64,000 nucleotides of DNA from Knufia peltigerae (lineage: Eukaryota; Ascomycota; Eurotiomycetes; Chaetothyriales; Trichomeriaceae), in contig JAPDRN010000028.1 of the NCBI GenBank assembly GCA_030247855.1, positions 62,001 to 126,000 on the forward strand. The letters run 5' to 3'. The position numbers were made by a program, and so were the translations under genes. The notes under the pieces were generated by a model that saw nothing but the letters and a program-made list of their open reading frames with translations, ran no database searches and was not told the origin of the DNA. Positions 1 through 11,223 of the stretch are shown in pieces; positions within the stretch are counted from its first letter, which is position 1; every line of letters starts with the position of its first letter.

Positions 1-285
1 ATGGCTGGACAGAACCCTTGCCGATTTTGACTATCGCAGCGACGTGCAGGACGCAATCGCGAGGTGGAACTGGGGAGGAAATTATTGAGAAAGCAAAAGC
101 GGCGACGAACGAGTCTGAGAGTGAGATTTGGAATTTTGTACGAGAAGGACAGAGTACGGGATGGAAAGGAAGTTCACGTGATGTACAAGCACGTGATAAA
201 ACGAGGTAAGCAATGTACGGAGCATCATTTGGACCCATCACTGTTCATTTCATACTCGGAACAGATTCATTCCTCTCCCAGGCAC

Positions 286-963
286 TCAACCCATCTTTCG
301 GTCCTTCTTCTTGTCATATGCAGTCGAGTTCTTGAATGGAAACCCCGCCGTGCGCTTGTCTGCCCCCGTCCGCTTCGATACTCTGCCAGCCGAGGTTCCA
401 AAGACAACACACCACAACCCGAAGCTGGCCATTGCTGCGTACCCGATGGCCCCAAGCAGATATCCAGTCTGTCGGTAGTTCATCCATCGTTGATAGCAGT
501 AAATCATGCTGAGCGCATGGAAGAACATGGTGACCCGTAGGATTGGTAAAGCATAAGGTGCTTTCGGGTCGTTGTCCTCGAGACTAACCGGCTCGGTGAT
601 GCTCGATGACAGTGGCACTGTGCCCGTGAAGAACAAGACAATCAATGCGATCAACAATAGAGCAAACCCAAGTGATCGGCTGAAGTAAATCTCAAGGTCT
701 GCTTAGAATATTGTTATGTGAGCCCAATGTCATTGGTTCAAGTGACCTCTGGCGATGAATGAGCCTACCTGTCGTTTCGTGTACAACACCACTGGCTAAC
801 ATTGCAACAACTAGTTTGGGCATCACAATCAAGAGAACGGCTTGCATCCCCAACCAGCCAGCTGTTCCATAGGTATATGCGTAGAAAACCTGTTCTTGCG
901 AGGCATGCCTCAGTAATCCGGATATCATACGACACAGATGGTTCGAGGTGTACTCACGTCCAT
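286..963 (-). CDS. Conserved four-helix membrane protein, function unknown
   Basis: Three exons on the minus strand (963-958, 889-769, 698-286) give 179 residues. The first exon encodes only Met-Asp before a gtgagt donor; the second starts VFYAYTYGTAGWLG. The introns are 68 and 70 nt with GT-AG ends, and phase is kept across both. Hydrophobic segments lie near residues 10-32, 55-72, 95-112 and 120-140, so a small multi-pass membrane protein is expected. The C-terminus is basic and polar. I recognise the general type as a conserved uncharacterised fungal membrane protein but cannot assign a function. The two-codon first exon makes the start easy to miss; a start inside intron 1 would give a hydrophilic N-terminus that does not fit. 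Confidence 0.75.
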
Positions 964-1536
964 CGTTTTCAATCAAGTTCTTCGTGTCCTATATAGCCAG
1001 TTTAGTATAGCGAGATTTGAAGTTGACGAAGAAGTACGAAACATGGCTTATCATCACAACAAGGAATGTTCATCGAGGAAGATATCGCATGTTCAATAGA
1101 TCGCGGATAAAGGAGTGACGTCAGTTAAAGCGGCGGCCCAAACGGGAGCGGATATTCCTTTAGACATTTGTCTCCAGGGTTGATGTTCTTTACAATCACA
1201 TGGGGTGGTGGTGTGAACATGTCAAAACATGATACTGGTGGCTTATTATCATTGCATCAAAATAAAGACTTCCATAGCGCATCTCTGATAGACCAACACG
1301 ACCCATTAGCGAGCCTGTAAATCTGTTCACAGCCCAAGCAAAATACTCTTGCTCCTTGACCAGCCTTCACGACTTGAACGGCATAGCTTTTTTCTAGCTG
1401 TCTCTGAACTCCTGCTGTGGTGCTTTTGTGCCTGACTCTCTCTTTGAAACATGCAAATCATCATCATGTCGTTGGCCATAGAAGTCGTCTGTGCATCAAC
1501 AGTGCCCATACTATCAGGGTAGATCCACTCCGTTCA
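964..1536. other. Intergenic, 573 bp
   Basis: Lies upstream of the small membrane protein gene and downstream of the COT-1 kinase gene, both on the minus strand. It should hold the kinase 3' UTR and the membrane-protein promoter. I see no convincing coding region. Confidence 0.6.
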
Positions 1537-3585
1537 TTACGAGTTCTGGAAGGCGTTGAAGGCTTTGTAGGTGTATCCGATAAATGGCAGACTCATCTCG
1601 GCATCTTGCTCGGGCAAGACCTGCTTGGCATGTGCGCGATGCATAGCCGTATTGTCCTCCTGTGGAATCTCATCGATGGGGAAGTAGCTGACGTCGATGT
1701 TGGAAGACAACTTAGGCTCGAATGGTGCTCGAATCTTTCTGAGCTGATCCCAGACGACACCCCGGAAGAACGGGTGTTTCTTGATCTGCGAGGCTCCATC
1801 ATGTGCGCCTCCTTCCTTTCCTAACCGGTCATTTGCGTCACAGAGAAAGCTATAATTGTCAGCAGGGTATATTGAACAACAGAATTTAGCTCACCTTCGG
1901 ATCATATCTTCAGCATCACGTCCCAAGACAAGTTCGTCGGGAAAGTACAGAGATTCACGCCAGTTGACAATCTTGCGGTAGGTGTCATGTGTGTCCTCCG
2001 CGCAGAACGGAGGCCAGCCAACAAGGCACTCAAACATGATCGCTCCGACGGACCACCAATCACACAGGTAGGTATAGCCTTGACCGAGGAAGATCTCTGG
2101 TGCAATGTAGTCGGGAGTGCCTACAGTAGAATAGGCCATATGTCGTCGAGATTTTCTCCAGGTATTGACCAAGCCACGATTGCTGACTGTCAGATTAATC
2201 TGCTCGTTGAGCGCCATCGAGTTTCGGTTGCCTGACTTGTCATTTGCATTAGACTTCAGGAGGGCTTGATAATATGAGTTTTCGTGCTGCTTTCGACCGC
2301 CTGTCGAGAGGCCGAAATCGGTAAGCTTGATATGGCCACCTCGATCCAACAAGATATTGTCGGGTTTGATATCACTATGAGGTTAATTAGTTTGGGACTG
2401 TAGAATTTCGTGCCTTTCAACTTACCGATGCAGGAATCCAAGCTTGTGGACAGCCTCGATTGCCATGACAATTTCAGCCATATAGAATCTGGTGATGTCT
2501 TCCGAAAAGATTTCGTATTTGATCAGCATAGTCATCAAATCGCCACCAGGCAAAAACTCCATCAGCATGTACAAGAAGGCCGAGTCCTGGAAGGAAGCAT
2601 GAAGCTTGACCAACCACGGGTTGTCCTTTGAATCAGCCAGGATATCACGTTCGGCTCGAACGTGAGCTAGTTGGTCTTTCTTGAACATCTCGGATTTTAT
2701 CAAAGACTTCAAAGCATAGATCTTGCCATCCGTCTTGCGCTGCACAAGTCTGACTTCTCCAAATGCACCTTTTCCAATAACCTTGATGGTTGAGAAGTTC
2801 TGGGGAGATTCTCTGGTTCGAATAAAGCGTAAGAATCGTGCTTCTTTCTGTGCTAGCGTGTTGACTTCCTTTTGTTTCTCAGCGTCAGAGATGCTAGGAT
2901 TCTTGAGAACAGCATCCAACTCCTTGGCCCGACTATTTCGGTCTCTTGCTCGTTCGATGTTTTCCTGGAAGAAGCTGTTCACCAATTGTTTTGCAGCTGT
3001 CCCTCTCTTGATGATGTTGTCAGAGTATTTGCGTGGGTTTGGCTGCTCTTCCTCTTCAGGCTTTGGCGACGGTCTAGGCATAGGGGGTGCAAGGTGATTC
3101 TGGTACGGGTTCTGTGCCTGTCTGCCATCACCAGCGGTTCGCGGGCGTGAGGTCGCCGGGGAAGGGGTTCGGTTGAGATTGACATTGGCGCTGCGTGGCG
3201 TTGCACTCAGATCTTGGTTCGAAAATTGTTGGATCAGACCGCTAGTTCCATCATTGTTATTGTTGACCATGTACGGTCTGGAGTTTGCTTGGTAGGCCGG
3301 TTGAGGAGATTGTAGGCCACCCTGTGTCTGGTATTGGTATTGCTGCTGATATTGTGCCTGCTGTGATGGTGGGGGAAAGGCTTGGTTCATGAAATAGCCA
3401 TTGTTCGTCGCAGGGTTGGGAGACAACAGACCACCAGGGTAGTCCTGCTGTTGGCCACCATATATCGGCTGTGGAAAGGTAGAAGGAGTGGTAGGATACA
3501 TGCGAGCATTGGCTGCGTCGAATTTCTGCTGATTGTCAAACTGAAAGTTCAAACGCAGCCGATTATTGTTGTTATCGGGGTCCAT
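1537..3585 (-). CDS. cot-1: NDR/LATS-family serine/threonine kinase COT-1 (Cbk1/Orb6)
   Basis: Three exons (3585-2426, 2374-1895, 1849-1537) encode 650 residues. Residues 1 to about 205 are Gln/Asn/Pro-rich and low complexity and contain the YPTTPSTFPQP block typical of the family. The AGC kinase domain starts near 264 with GKGAFGEV, the ATP lysine near 293, HRDIKPDN at 386-393 and DFG at 406. The long activation segment typical of NDR kinases ends in STVGTPDYIAPE. The C-terminal hydrophobic motif is FIGYTY. Introns of 51 and 45 nt split the HRD arginine and the MIRS serine codons. An in-frame Met ten codons upstream (3615) is possible, but MDPDNN is the usual start. Known role: MOB2-dependent kinase for hyphal polarity and cell-wall integrity. 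Confidence 0.97.
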
Positions 3586-4726
3586 GATGAACTTCTGAGA
3601 CTTTGGCTGCGGCAAGCGTTCGATCGGACTTGCAACGAGTATCGTCTGGACTAATAGACAATGTAGGATAGCGAGAAGCCAGCTGTCTCTCGTTGCTTCG
3701 CGTGCTAGTGCAGGGGTATTTCAGATCGTGAACAAGCGGTGTCTCGCTTTGTCACAAGAAATTGAAGGCAAGGACGGCGTGCAGTGCAAGCACTTTCAAC
3801 AAGCGAAGAGTATCCTATGCCGCAACTTGCAGATGAGAAGTAGTAGATGTTAAGAGGAGCATGGGAAGGGGCGTGTGTGCTGGTCCAGAGAAGAAAGGGC
3901 GCAGGGTCGAGTTCAAAGGGTGCTTAGGGGAAGTGTAGAGAACAGGTCACTTACGGGTCTGTTGAATCTAGCTTCCAAGGAGGCCACCACCCGCCACGGG
4001 CACTAAGTATGTGCAATCGAGCTTAAAGCAACTCCCTGAAACCAAGCCCAGGCACAGTACATCGTCTATTGGTTCTCAGACTACTACCTGAGTAACATTG
4101 CAGGGATACGCACGTTTTCATTCACACCTTTACAGGTAGTTCGGGGAATACAAGCACATACCAATAATATATCATGGTGTGTCGTGTGCACGCACAATCA
4201 CAATCACATACGCTTTCTGCTTGATATCACTGACCGTACTTTGTTACTTTGAGGTAAGGATGCCTAAGGCTAGTTTTGGCGGTCAACTGGCTTAGTATTT
4301 AGTTAGGGTCTATGCTACTGAATGCACACATTACCAAAGCATGGACACAATATCTATGTTAATGAACGGAAGAGTTGGTCTGGTATGAAGCCTCACAAGC
4401 AACAATCTGGATTACTGAGTAGAGAATGAATGCCTTGTGTTTACTCGCTGGTTGAACATCTCGTTCATGTCTTAACCGTATCTACCCTACTCGTACTCCG
4501 TAGACTCAACGCCTACCTATAGGTAATTAACCCGAGTTGCACCCCCCGCAGTGCCCATCGAGTTAGGCCCAGGTGTCAATTCTTGGAAGGTTAAGCGACC
4601 ATGGCCTACAATTTTTCGGCGAGCTGCACCCAAATCCATGAGCATGTGCCCATATGCCTGTGAAATTGACGACAGAACGAGCGTAGGCTACACCAATTTT
4701 TTACGCCTTGTAGCGCTCAGAGAACA
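3586..4726. other. Divergent intergenic region between COT-1 and TIM54, 1.1 kb
   Basis: Shared 5' region of two genes transcribed away from each other. It contains the nonamer TACTCCGTA at 4494-4502 and the 12-bp palindrome TACCTATAGGTA at 4514-4525; both motifs recur in other intergenic gaps of the window. A long kinase 5' UTR is likely. No coding region is supported. Confidence 0.6.
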
Positions 4727-6216
4727 ATGAGCGACCCTCCAAAAGCAGACAACCTCCCAGGTGGCGGTCAATATGAAGCGCCAAAACCCCCGCCAAAGCA
4801 AAATCCGGTCTTCCGCATGATGGGTAAGTCGATCAATGTTGGCTCAGGCTCGATTCATGAAATGGTTGACTGACCTCGTGCACAGGCATGCCTAACTTCC
4901 GATTCAGGTTACCGTCACGAAACTGGATGATCTTTCTCACCATAACCGGAGGCTGGACCGCAGCTGTCCTCTACGACAAGCGGGAGAAGAAGAGGGTGCA
5001 GAAAAAATGGTGCGACCTGGTAGCTCACATCGCTCAAGAGCCGTTACCCATCAATCAGATGCCTCGAAAATTGACCGTGTTCCTGTCCGCTCCACCCGGA
5101 GACGGAATCAGCCCGTCCAGACAGTACTTCAAGGAATACGTCAAGCCAGTGTTGGTCGCCGCGGCCATGGACTACGATGTTATTGAAGGGCGCAAGGAAG
5201 GCGACGTACGTTACGGAACGGCAGAGCAAATCAGGAGGCTACGGCGGAAGAATGGCGAAAAGGGACCTGCAGCGAAGGAAGAGGAAGAAATGGACACCGA
5301 GACAGCCATTAGGTTGATCCGAGAGAAGATGGGCGTCATCCCCGAGCCTGTGACCCGTGGTGATCTGGTCCTTGGTCGACATACGTGGAAGGAATACATA
5401 AGAGGTCTGCATGAAGGCTGGCTAGGTCCTGTCGAAGAACCTGTTCCTCCGCCACAGGCAGAACTAGATTTATCGCCCATTCATGTTTCCACCGGAGCTC
5501 CAAGCGACGATTCGTCAACACCATCCACAACCACAGCCGAGAATTCAGAATCCGAGAAGAAAGTCGAGGAAGAGAAGGAGAAGGAGAAAGAGAGGAAGAA
5601 ACCATCACCGCCTCTTGCATACATCTCGACCGATCAATATTCACAAGCTTCTCCGTCTCCAAACACACCCAGCGCCTTTGAACCGTCCCAGCCCATCCAC
5701 CAACAGCATCTGCTGGGTTTCCTGAAGACGCCTCAGCGGATCTACAATTTCCTCAACCGACGACATTTGGCCGATCAGATCGGTCGCGACACGGCAGCCA
5801 TCGTGCTGGCCAACTACAGACCGTATCAGCAAAGCTCGCCGTTTTCCTCGTCATCAACAAACACCGCCGAAGACATTGATGCAGTTCCAGTGGCGACAAG
5901 AGCACCTGAACTTGACGCTGCTGCCACCACCACTGGTACATCAAGTCAAGCTTGGGAGCAGCAAAGCCTTCTTGATTCGGAAGAAAAGTATTGGCACAAA
6001 TCCATTCGCAAGCCGCGGAAAGACGGCGACGAGTCGGAACAGATATGGACGAAGGACATTGTCATTGACAGCAGGATCGGCGACCGCATGAGAAGATTCG
6101 ATTTATCAGCCGAGGAAGAAGACAGAGCCAACCGAATTGGCAGTGGCGTTGAATCGACTCGAGCCGTCCCCGTGCAGGATCTTCGAAAGGAAAAGGTCAA
6201 GCTTGACGATGTTTGA
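4727..6216 (+). CDS. TIM54: Mitochondrial inner-membrane import subunit TIM54
   Basis: Two exons (4727-4823, 4886-6216) give 475 residues. The start ATG is followed by a Pro-rich N-terminal segment; a 62-nt GT-AG intron interrupts the glycine codon of MMGMPNF. A single transmembrane helix lies at about residues 47-62 (WMIFLTITGGWTAAVLY), followed by a basic stretch, then the conserved PRKLTVFLSAPPGDG and KPVLVAAAMDYDVIEGR blocks of TIM54. The centre (about 200-270) is Ser/Pro/Glu-rich and low complexity. Known role: subunit of the TIM22 complex that inserts carrier proteins into the inner membrane; most of the protein faces the intermembrane space. Length matches the family. Confidence 0.93.
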
Positions 6217-6556
6217 ACTGGTTGAGTTATGCTTTGCTTTCTCCCGAGATGGGGGCCAGGCAAGCTCGCATTACTGGCGTGCTTTTGTGTCTACGTCTTC
6301 TTTCGGGGCATGAATGTTTCGTCTTCATCATCTGGCTGTCATTAGCTACGACGCAGATTGATCTTCTTGTTTCAATACCCTACTCTACGCACACCTCACG
6401 TAGCTGGCCCACTCACGCCCTTTTTGTAACAATAATGCGAATATCCAATGAGCTAAGCCACTACTTTGTCACTGTGCAAGATCCTTTCTTGTGCTTCTTT
6501 CTGGCGTCTTCGTGTCTTCGTGTACAGTGGTATTCGCGTTATGGGATGTTTTGGCT
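6217..6556. other. Convergent intergenic region, 340 bp
   Basis: Lies between the 3' ends of TIM54 (plus) and the tubulin cofactor E gene (minus). It is T/C-rich and presumably holds both terminators. No gene is seen. Confidence 0.6.
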
Positions 6557-8713
6557 CTACTTCAACGTATCTGTCAGAGGTTCAATTCTTACCCTCACGT
6601 CTCTTCTCCTCGACCCATCCGCCGCCGTCAGATCCAGAAAATCTCCCCAGGACCTCATGCCATCCAAGATCTCTGTCTCACGTTTCTTGAACTGTTGACC
6701 TTGACGGACGATGATGAAGGGAGAAGATGGAGACGAGGACGATTCCTTCACGCCGTCCTCGTTTCCCTCGGTCTCAGTCTCATCGTAGCTGCCCCTTTCC
6801 CGATCATTCCGCACATCATCCACGTCCCAGTCCCCCCAACTGTCCCAATTTTGTTTCCCCGCCAGACTATTATCCTGACGAGTGGTCTTCGAAATCGGTT
6901 CGACCGGATCATACTCGTGAGATTCGTAGACTAGTCTGAATTGTAATGCCGGGAGGTCGAATTGTTTCGCAATCAAAGCTTTGAGTCTGTAAACCGAGAC
7001 CGTGGTGGGTAGGAGTCTCTGATACGTGGTTTTTAACAACGATGATGATGGTGGAATATAAAAGTGAGCATCGACCAGTCTAGAACCCAACGTCCCAGGA
7101 GCATAATTGTCCAGTTCTGCTGCGACTGATGCCTTTTTTGTGGCGCCACCGTCTTTTCTTGTTTGTTGCTTCTCGGCTTGGGTCGTCTCATCCACGAACC
7201 GCGCCATGACATCTTCACGATCGTACTTTCCGCATAGGCTCGCGTATAGAGGGTAAGCCTTCCTGGCTTTTTGGGCCATTTGTTCCACATTTTCCGCAAG
7301 TGACGATGTCTTATTGTCTTTTGTCCGTAGAAGAGGAATGATCTCCTTTTCTGCTACTGACAGGTAATAAATTTCTCCTTCTTCCCTGTCTCGATCCGTA
7401 ATGGTCGTATAGTTCAATGATTTCAGTCCTGGCACCCTCGCAAGCGTGAGGTAATAATTCGTCGAGTCCACCATTCTAGAGTGCTGTCTCTGTGCCAGAT
7501 CTTGGCTTTGGTCTTCCTCTCCTTGCCCTACACTCTCGTACAATGGGTTTTTCGAGATCCTCAGGCTCGTTAAGCTGGGAAATAACCCTGGAAGGGCGTC
7601 GATGAACTCATAACTTTGGATTTTGTTTCTTGCCAGATTGAGCGTCTCAAGACCTTCAAATTTGATCGAGTCCGACCCGCGTAGCCCGTCCAGGTTGAAA
7701 TCCGACACACAGTTACCCTGCAGAGACAACGACGACAGGTTCGGAAATAATCCAACTAGATTCGGTAGCCAACTCAGGTCCTCAAACTTATTGTTTTCCA
7801 GCACGATGGTCGTCACACCGGGCAACGATGATGATGACGACGACGACCTCCCGTCTGTGGTTCTTCCACCCTTGTTGAAAAAGTGCAAGTTGTTCGACGA
7901 GAGCACCAAAGTCTTGAGATTCGGGAACAATGCCGGCGACGGCGAGAGCATCTGAACAATCTGCTCTGGTGATAGGAGACATTCCCCAAGATGCAACTCT
8001 TCGATATTTCTAAACCGGGTTTCGTTGTCTTTCTCCGCTCCATCGGAAACGACAAAACCCTGGGTCTGAGACTTGAAAGTGCGTAGTCGTAACCCGCTGG
8101 CCTTGAGGATCTTTAGTTTCTTCAGTGGCGCAACAATATCGCCCACATCGGCCCACGTTTCGATGGCGTTCCACCCGATGTCGAGCTCGACTATATTCGG
8201 ACACGTGCTCGCGAGGTCCTCTTGCGCGGCTCTGATTTCGTCTCTGGACGCACCGCGCCTCGCCACCCCCGACACCGCAAGCTCATCGACGAGCACAATC
8301 TTCAGGTCCGCGAGGACAGAGAGTTGCGCTTGAATTCGATCGAACCCGACTTCCTCCACGACTTTGCCGGAGATCGCAATCGTGTCGGCCCCAGAGCCAG
8401 AACCAGAACCCTGAGCCGACGGGGACGCCTTAGGCGGCGGCGCGTACTTGGACTTGATTGCCTCGAGGACAGTTCGTTCTGGATCCGGCCTTCTCGACGA
8501 TCGAACGAACGAGGCCGCCGTCGGCGACGACGATAGACATTCAAACAACCGGATGCGTTCGTGTTGCCCGTCGTGTTTGCCGCGCGTAGGGTCGTCCCAT
8601 TCGACACCGAGCCATTCCCCTTTCAACCCCGGGAGCAGTCCCTGCCACCGGACCGTGCAGAGAGCGCCACCGTAGGACCGGCGCTGCCCGGCGTAAACCT
8701 CCTTAGTCGTCAT
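6557..8713 (-). CDS. TBCE: Tubulin-folding cofactor E (TBCE/Pac2-like)
   Basis: Intronless, 718 residues. Residues 1-80 form a CAP-Gly domain with the GKHDG motif, in the form this family uses. About 160-420 holds leucine-rich repeats (LTSLRISKNPL, LETLNLARNKI, TTIVLENNKF). The last 110 residues look like a ubiquitin-like domain (VYRLKALIAKQFDLPALQFRL). This three-part order is diagnostic. Known role: binds alpha-tubulin and, with cofactors B, C and D, assembles or disassembles tubulin dimers in the cytosol. A Ser-rich run and an Asp/Glu-rich insertion are low complexity. Codon use in the first third is GC-rich. It faces TIM54 tail to tail. Confidence 0.95.
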   Translation of the reverse strand: MTTKEVYAGQRRSYGGALCTVRWQGLLPGLKGEWLGVEWDDPTRGKHDGQHERIRLFECLSSSPTAASFVRSSRRPDPERTVLEAIKSKYAPPPKASPSAQGSGSGSGADTIAISGKVVEEVGFDRIQAQLSVLADLKIVLVDELAVSGVARRGASRDEIRAAQEDLASTCPNIVELDIGWNAIETWADVGDIVAPLKKLKILKASGLRLRTFKSQTQGFVVSDGAEKDNETRFRNIEELHLGECLLSPEQIVQMLSPSPALFPNLKTLVLSSNNLHFFNKGGRTTDGRSSSSSSSLPGVTTIVLENNKFEDLSWLPNLVGLFPNLSSLSLQGNCVSDFNLDGLRGSDSIKFEGLETLNLARNKIQSYEFIDALPGLFPSLTSLRISKNPLYESVGQGEEDQSQDLAQRQHSRMVDSTNYYLTLARVPGLKSLNYTTITDRDREEGEIYYLSVAEKEIIPLLRTKDNKTSSLAENVEQMAQKARKAYPLYASLCGKYDREDVMARFVDETTQAEKQQTRKDGGATKKASVAAELDNYAPGTLGSRLVDAHFYIPPSSSLLKTTYQRLLPTTVSVYRLKALIAKQFDLPALQFRLVYESHEYDPVEPISKTTRQDNSLAGKQNWDSWGDWDVDDVRNDRERGSYDETETEGNEDGVKESSSSPSSPFIIVRQGQQFKKRETEILDGMRSWGDFLDLTAADGSRRRDVRVRIEPLTDTLK

Positions 8714-9630
8714 GCCACCAGTCGATGCACGTGCATGTGCATCTAGACTCTGAAATTGAACCGGGGGGCTTCAAAATAATTACAAGAACAAATCAGGTCA
8801 GACCAGATAGGACCAGATCAGATCAGCTCAGTCAGATCAGGGATAAAAGTGTCCATGCCGAATGCGCGGTGTCGAGACGTCGGGCTCATTGGGTGTGTGG
8901 AAACAACCTTCTTGGGCCGGCTGATGTCGAAAGAGCAATATAAACGCACACGACTGGGTCTGCTGTCGTATTTTGGGAGTAATTCAGCTACCCAAATCAA
9001 TTCTATCCTTGCCTGTGTATGTCCGACGTTCAGAATATGGCATAACTGTAACTTTTGGCGCGGTGCCTGGAAAGAATTGATACCGCTATATGCTCCGCCG
9101 TACCCTGATGCCTCCTGACTTCTACATACTTCGTCTACCTGTAGGTACCTTGCGAACCTCATTGACTAGGTAGGAGTTGCCTCCCTAATGCTACTCGTCA
9201 ACTATTACTTGAATGGAAAAAGCGTCTGTAGAACCAAAAGCGTTAGGCCGGTATCGTGTACTGATCTTTGATCCTACGAATACCAATTACTCTACCAAAT
9301 GCTGCCAGTTCCATAGATAGACAGCGTTCTCCAAAGCAATGCAAAGTAACGTCTCTCATACCCATCAAGCCTCCCTGGAGACAAAAACCAGTATGTCACT
9401 TCGAAACGCCATATTCGCCTTGCAAGAGATGCACAAGTCCGACCTGTATCTCCTTCGAGAAGCAATGTGGCCTCCAGGGTATCCCTCTATCCCTTGCCCA
9501 AACCTCTTGCGTATCGTAGTCAGGGTTTTGGTTCATATCTATGCTTTTTCGCCTTTTCCAAGACCCCACCCTACAGCCGATCCCAGTCTAACGGCGGGCC
9601 CGACCTATACTCACTCTGTGAAGAAGTTCC
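8714..9630. other. Intergenic region, 917 bp, with GATCAG-type repeat
   Basis: Upstream of TBCE and downstream of the TFIIF beta gene. It contains the CAGAT/GATCAG repeat listed separately, and the palindrome TACCTGTAGGTA at 9136-9147. Open frames here have no coding character. Confidence 0.6.
8791..8842. repeat. Degenerate short tandem repeat of (G)ATCAG/ACCAGAT units
   Basis: Within 52 bp the pentamer-like unit TCAGA/CCAGA/GATCA recurs about eight times with small changes. It starts 78 bp upstream of the TBCE start codon, so it may lie in the promoter or 5' UTR. Confidence 0.6.
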
Positions 9631-10888
9631 CTAGAAATCTCCAACGTCCTTGACATCTTCAAAGACGTCGCTATCGTCATCGTCCAGACCGGATTTATCC
9701 ATGTCAGAATCCTCGGCTTTCGGAGCCACCACTCCCGTTGGGTTTTGTAATCTCGGATCGGAGCTTTTGTATTCGTCCTTGAGTTCCCATTTACCGTTGA
9801 AGTCGCCTGCTTTCCACATGAAAGCAATTTCGTCCAGGGTTTGCCTCAGGTAAGTTTCCGGTTGATTGACCTTCGCTTTGAGATCCCGTAGACCCCAAAT
9901 ACGATGCTGTTTGAACAAATCGAGGAGTTTATCAATAAGCACGTGCTTGTCGACACGAGCGGCCCGATTGTCCTTCTGTGCTTGTTTCCTAGCCTGCGCA
10001 TTCTGTTTCTGTTAGCTGGATTCAACGCGTAGCAAGTGTAGGGGTATCTCACCTTCAGGGCATTCGCTCTGTCAGTCATCGTCATGAGTGGTATGTGGTG
10101 TTTCGACGGATCTTTCCTTGGATCAAAAACGGCGGTATCTCGATCAGGTGGCCTCAGCATCTGTTCCGCCTTCTTGTTCTCAATTACGAAATATTCGTCG
10201 TTCTTTACCGGGACCGCCTCGAACTCTCTGGCCACAGTTCCTGTGACAGAAGTCTGCTTTGGTATCGGTCTTCGTGAGTATGGTACGAATCGACCTTTGT
10301 TCTCCTTCTTCTTCAGTTCGCGCTTGTGCCTTTCATATAAATAAGATCTTCCCTGTCCCGGGTTTCCTTCTTCGTCAATCTCGTCCCACGCGAATGCTCG
10401 TGGTTTGTAGCCTGGAAGGTCTTTCTCTGAGAAAACAAATGCTTGGCCAGGTCGTCGAACTCGAACTTTCTCCGGAGGTGGCAGATTTAAGTTGTATTCT
10501 TTAGGCTCATTTGCGAGTTGAGGTAGTGGATTCAGCAGCATACTGACCTGTATCTCTCGTCAGCCTATTGCACTAGTAAAGACATAGGCTGCACACGTAC
10601 TCTTGAGGGGTTTGTTTCAGGCCCTTCCACCCGTATCGTACCTATCTCTATCTCATCTTCGTCCTGCAATTTTGAAAGTGCCTCCCATAACGTCTTGGGT
10701 ATGTGACTAGTCCACAGTTGTTGCGGCGCCTGTGAAAAGTCCAGATCGCCGGTGTCTTCATCGTACATTTCCTCGTCCTCGTCGACGTAAGGCGAAGGCG
10801 TGTCCTCCATGGGTTCTGATTTTACATTCATATCTGGAACTGATTCCAGCTTCACTCTGGGTATCCCAGAGCCCTGGAGCGAAGCCAT
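9631..10888 (-). CDS. TFG2: Transcription initiation factor IIF beta subunit (RAP30/Tfg2)
   Basis: Three exons (10888-10601, 10547-10053, 10008-9631) give 386 residues. The start MASLQGSG was chosen; an in-frame Met eight codons upstream at 10912 is equally open. The N-terminal part (QLWTSHIPKTLWEALSKL, EIGTIRVEG) is the TFIIF beta dimerisation region. The C-terminal winged helix is KQHRIWGLRDLKAKVNQPETYLRQTLDEIAF, followed by the usual WELKDEY and an acidic tail. Introns are 53 and 44 nt and in phase. Known role: with TFIIF alpha it brings RNA polymerase II to the promoter and stabilises the pre-initiation complex in the nucleus. The family usually has this fold order and length. Confidence 0.95.
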
Positions 10889-11223
10889 GTTGGCGCTGTT
10901 AGGAGGTAACAATGAGGCGCGACGCTTTGAGGATGGGGATCGATTCGCATTGTCTCGAAGTTATTGCAGTGCGGAGAAAGAAACATGACGCACGGATGAT
11001 GCTTAAGGGTATGAGTTTCACCGTACTATTCTAGGTTGGAGCAGAAGAACACATATGGCTCGATATAGGGGTTACCACCGAAACAAGGTCTTCCACGGCA
11101 CCAGAAGTCTCAGTCCCTCCCAAAACACCAAAACTGCGTGCTTGTCTGGCTATGAATTTATGTTTGCTAAGTGTTCAGGTCTTCCCTCGGGCTCGTACAG
11201 ATGGTAGATGACCTGCCGCACAA
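10889..11223. other. Intergenic, 335 bp
   Basis: Between the TFIIF beta start and the stop of the next minus-strand gene. No coding signal seen. Confidence 0.6.
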
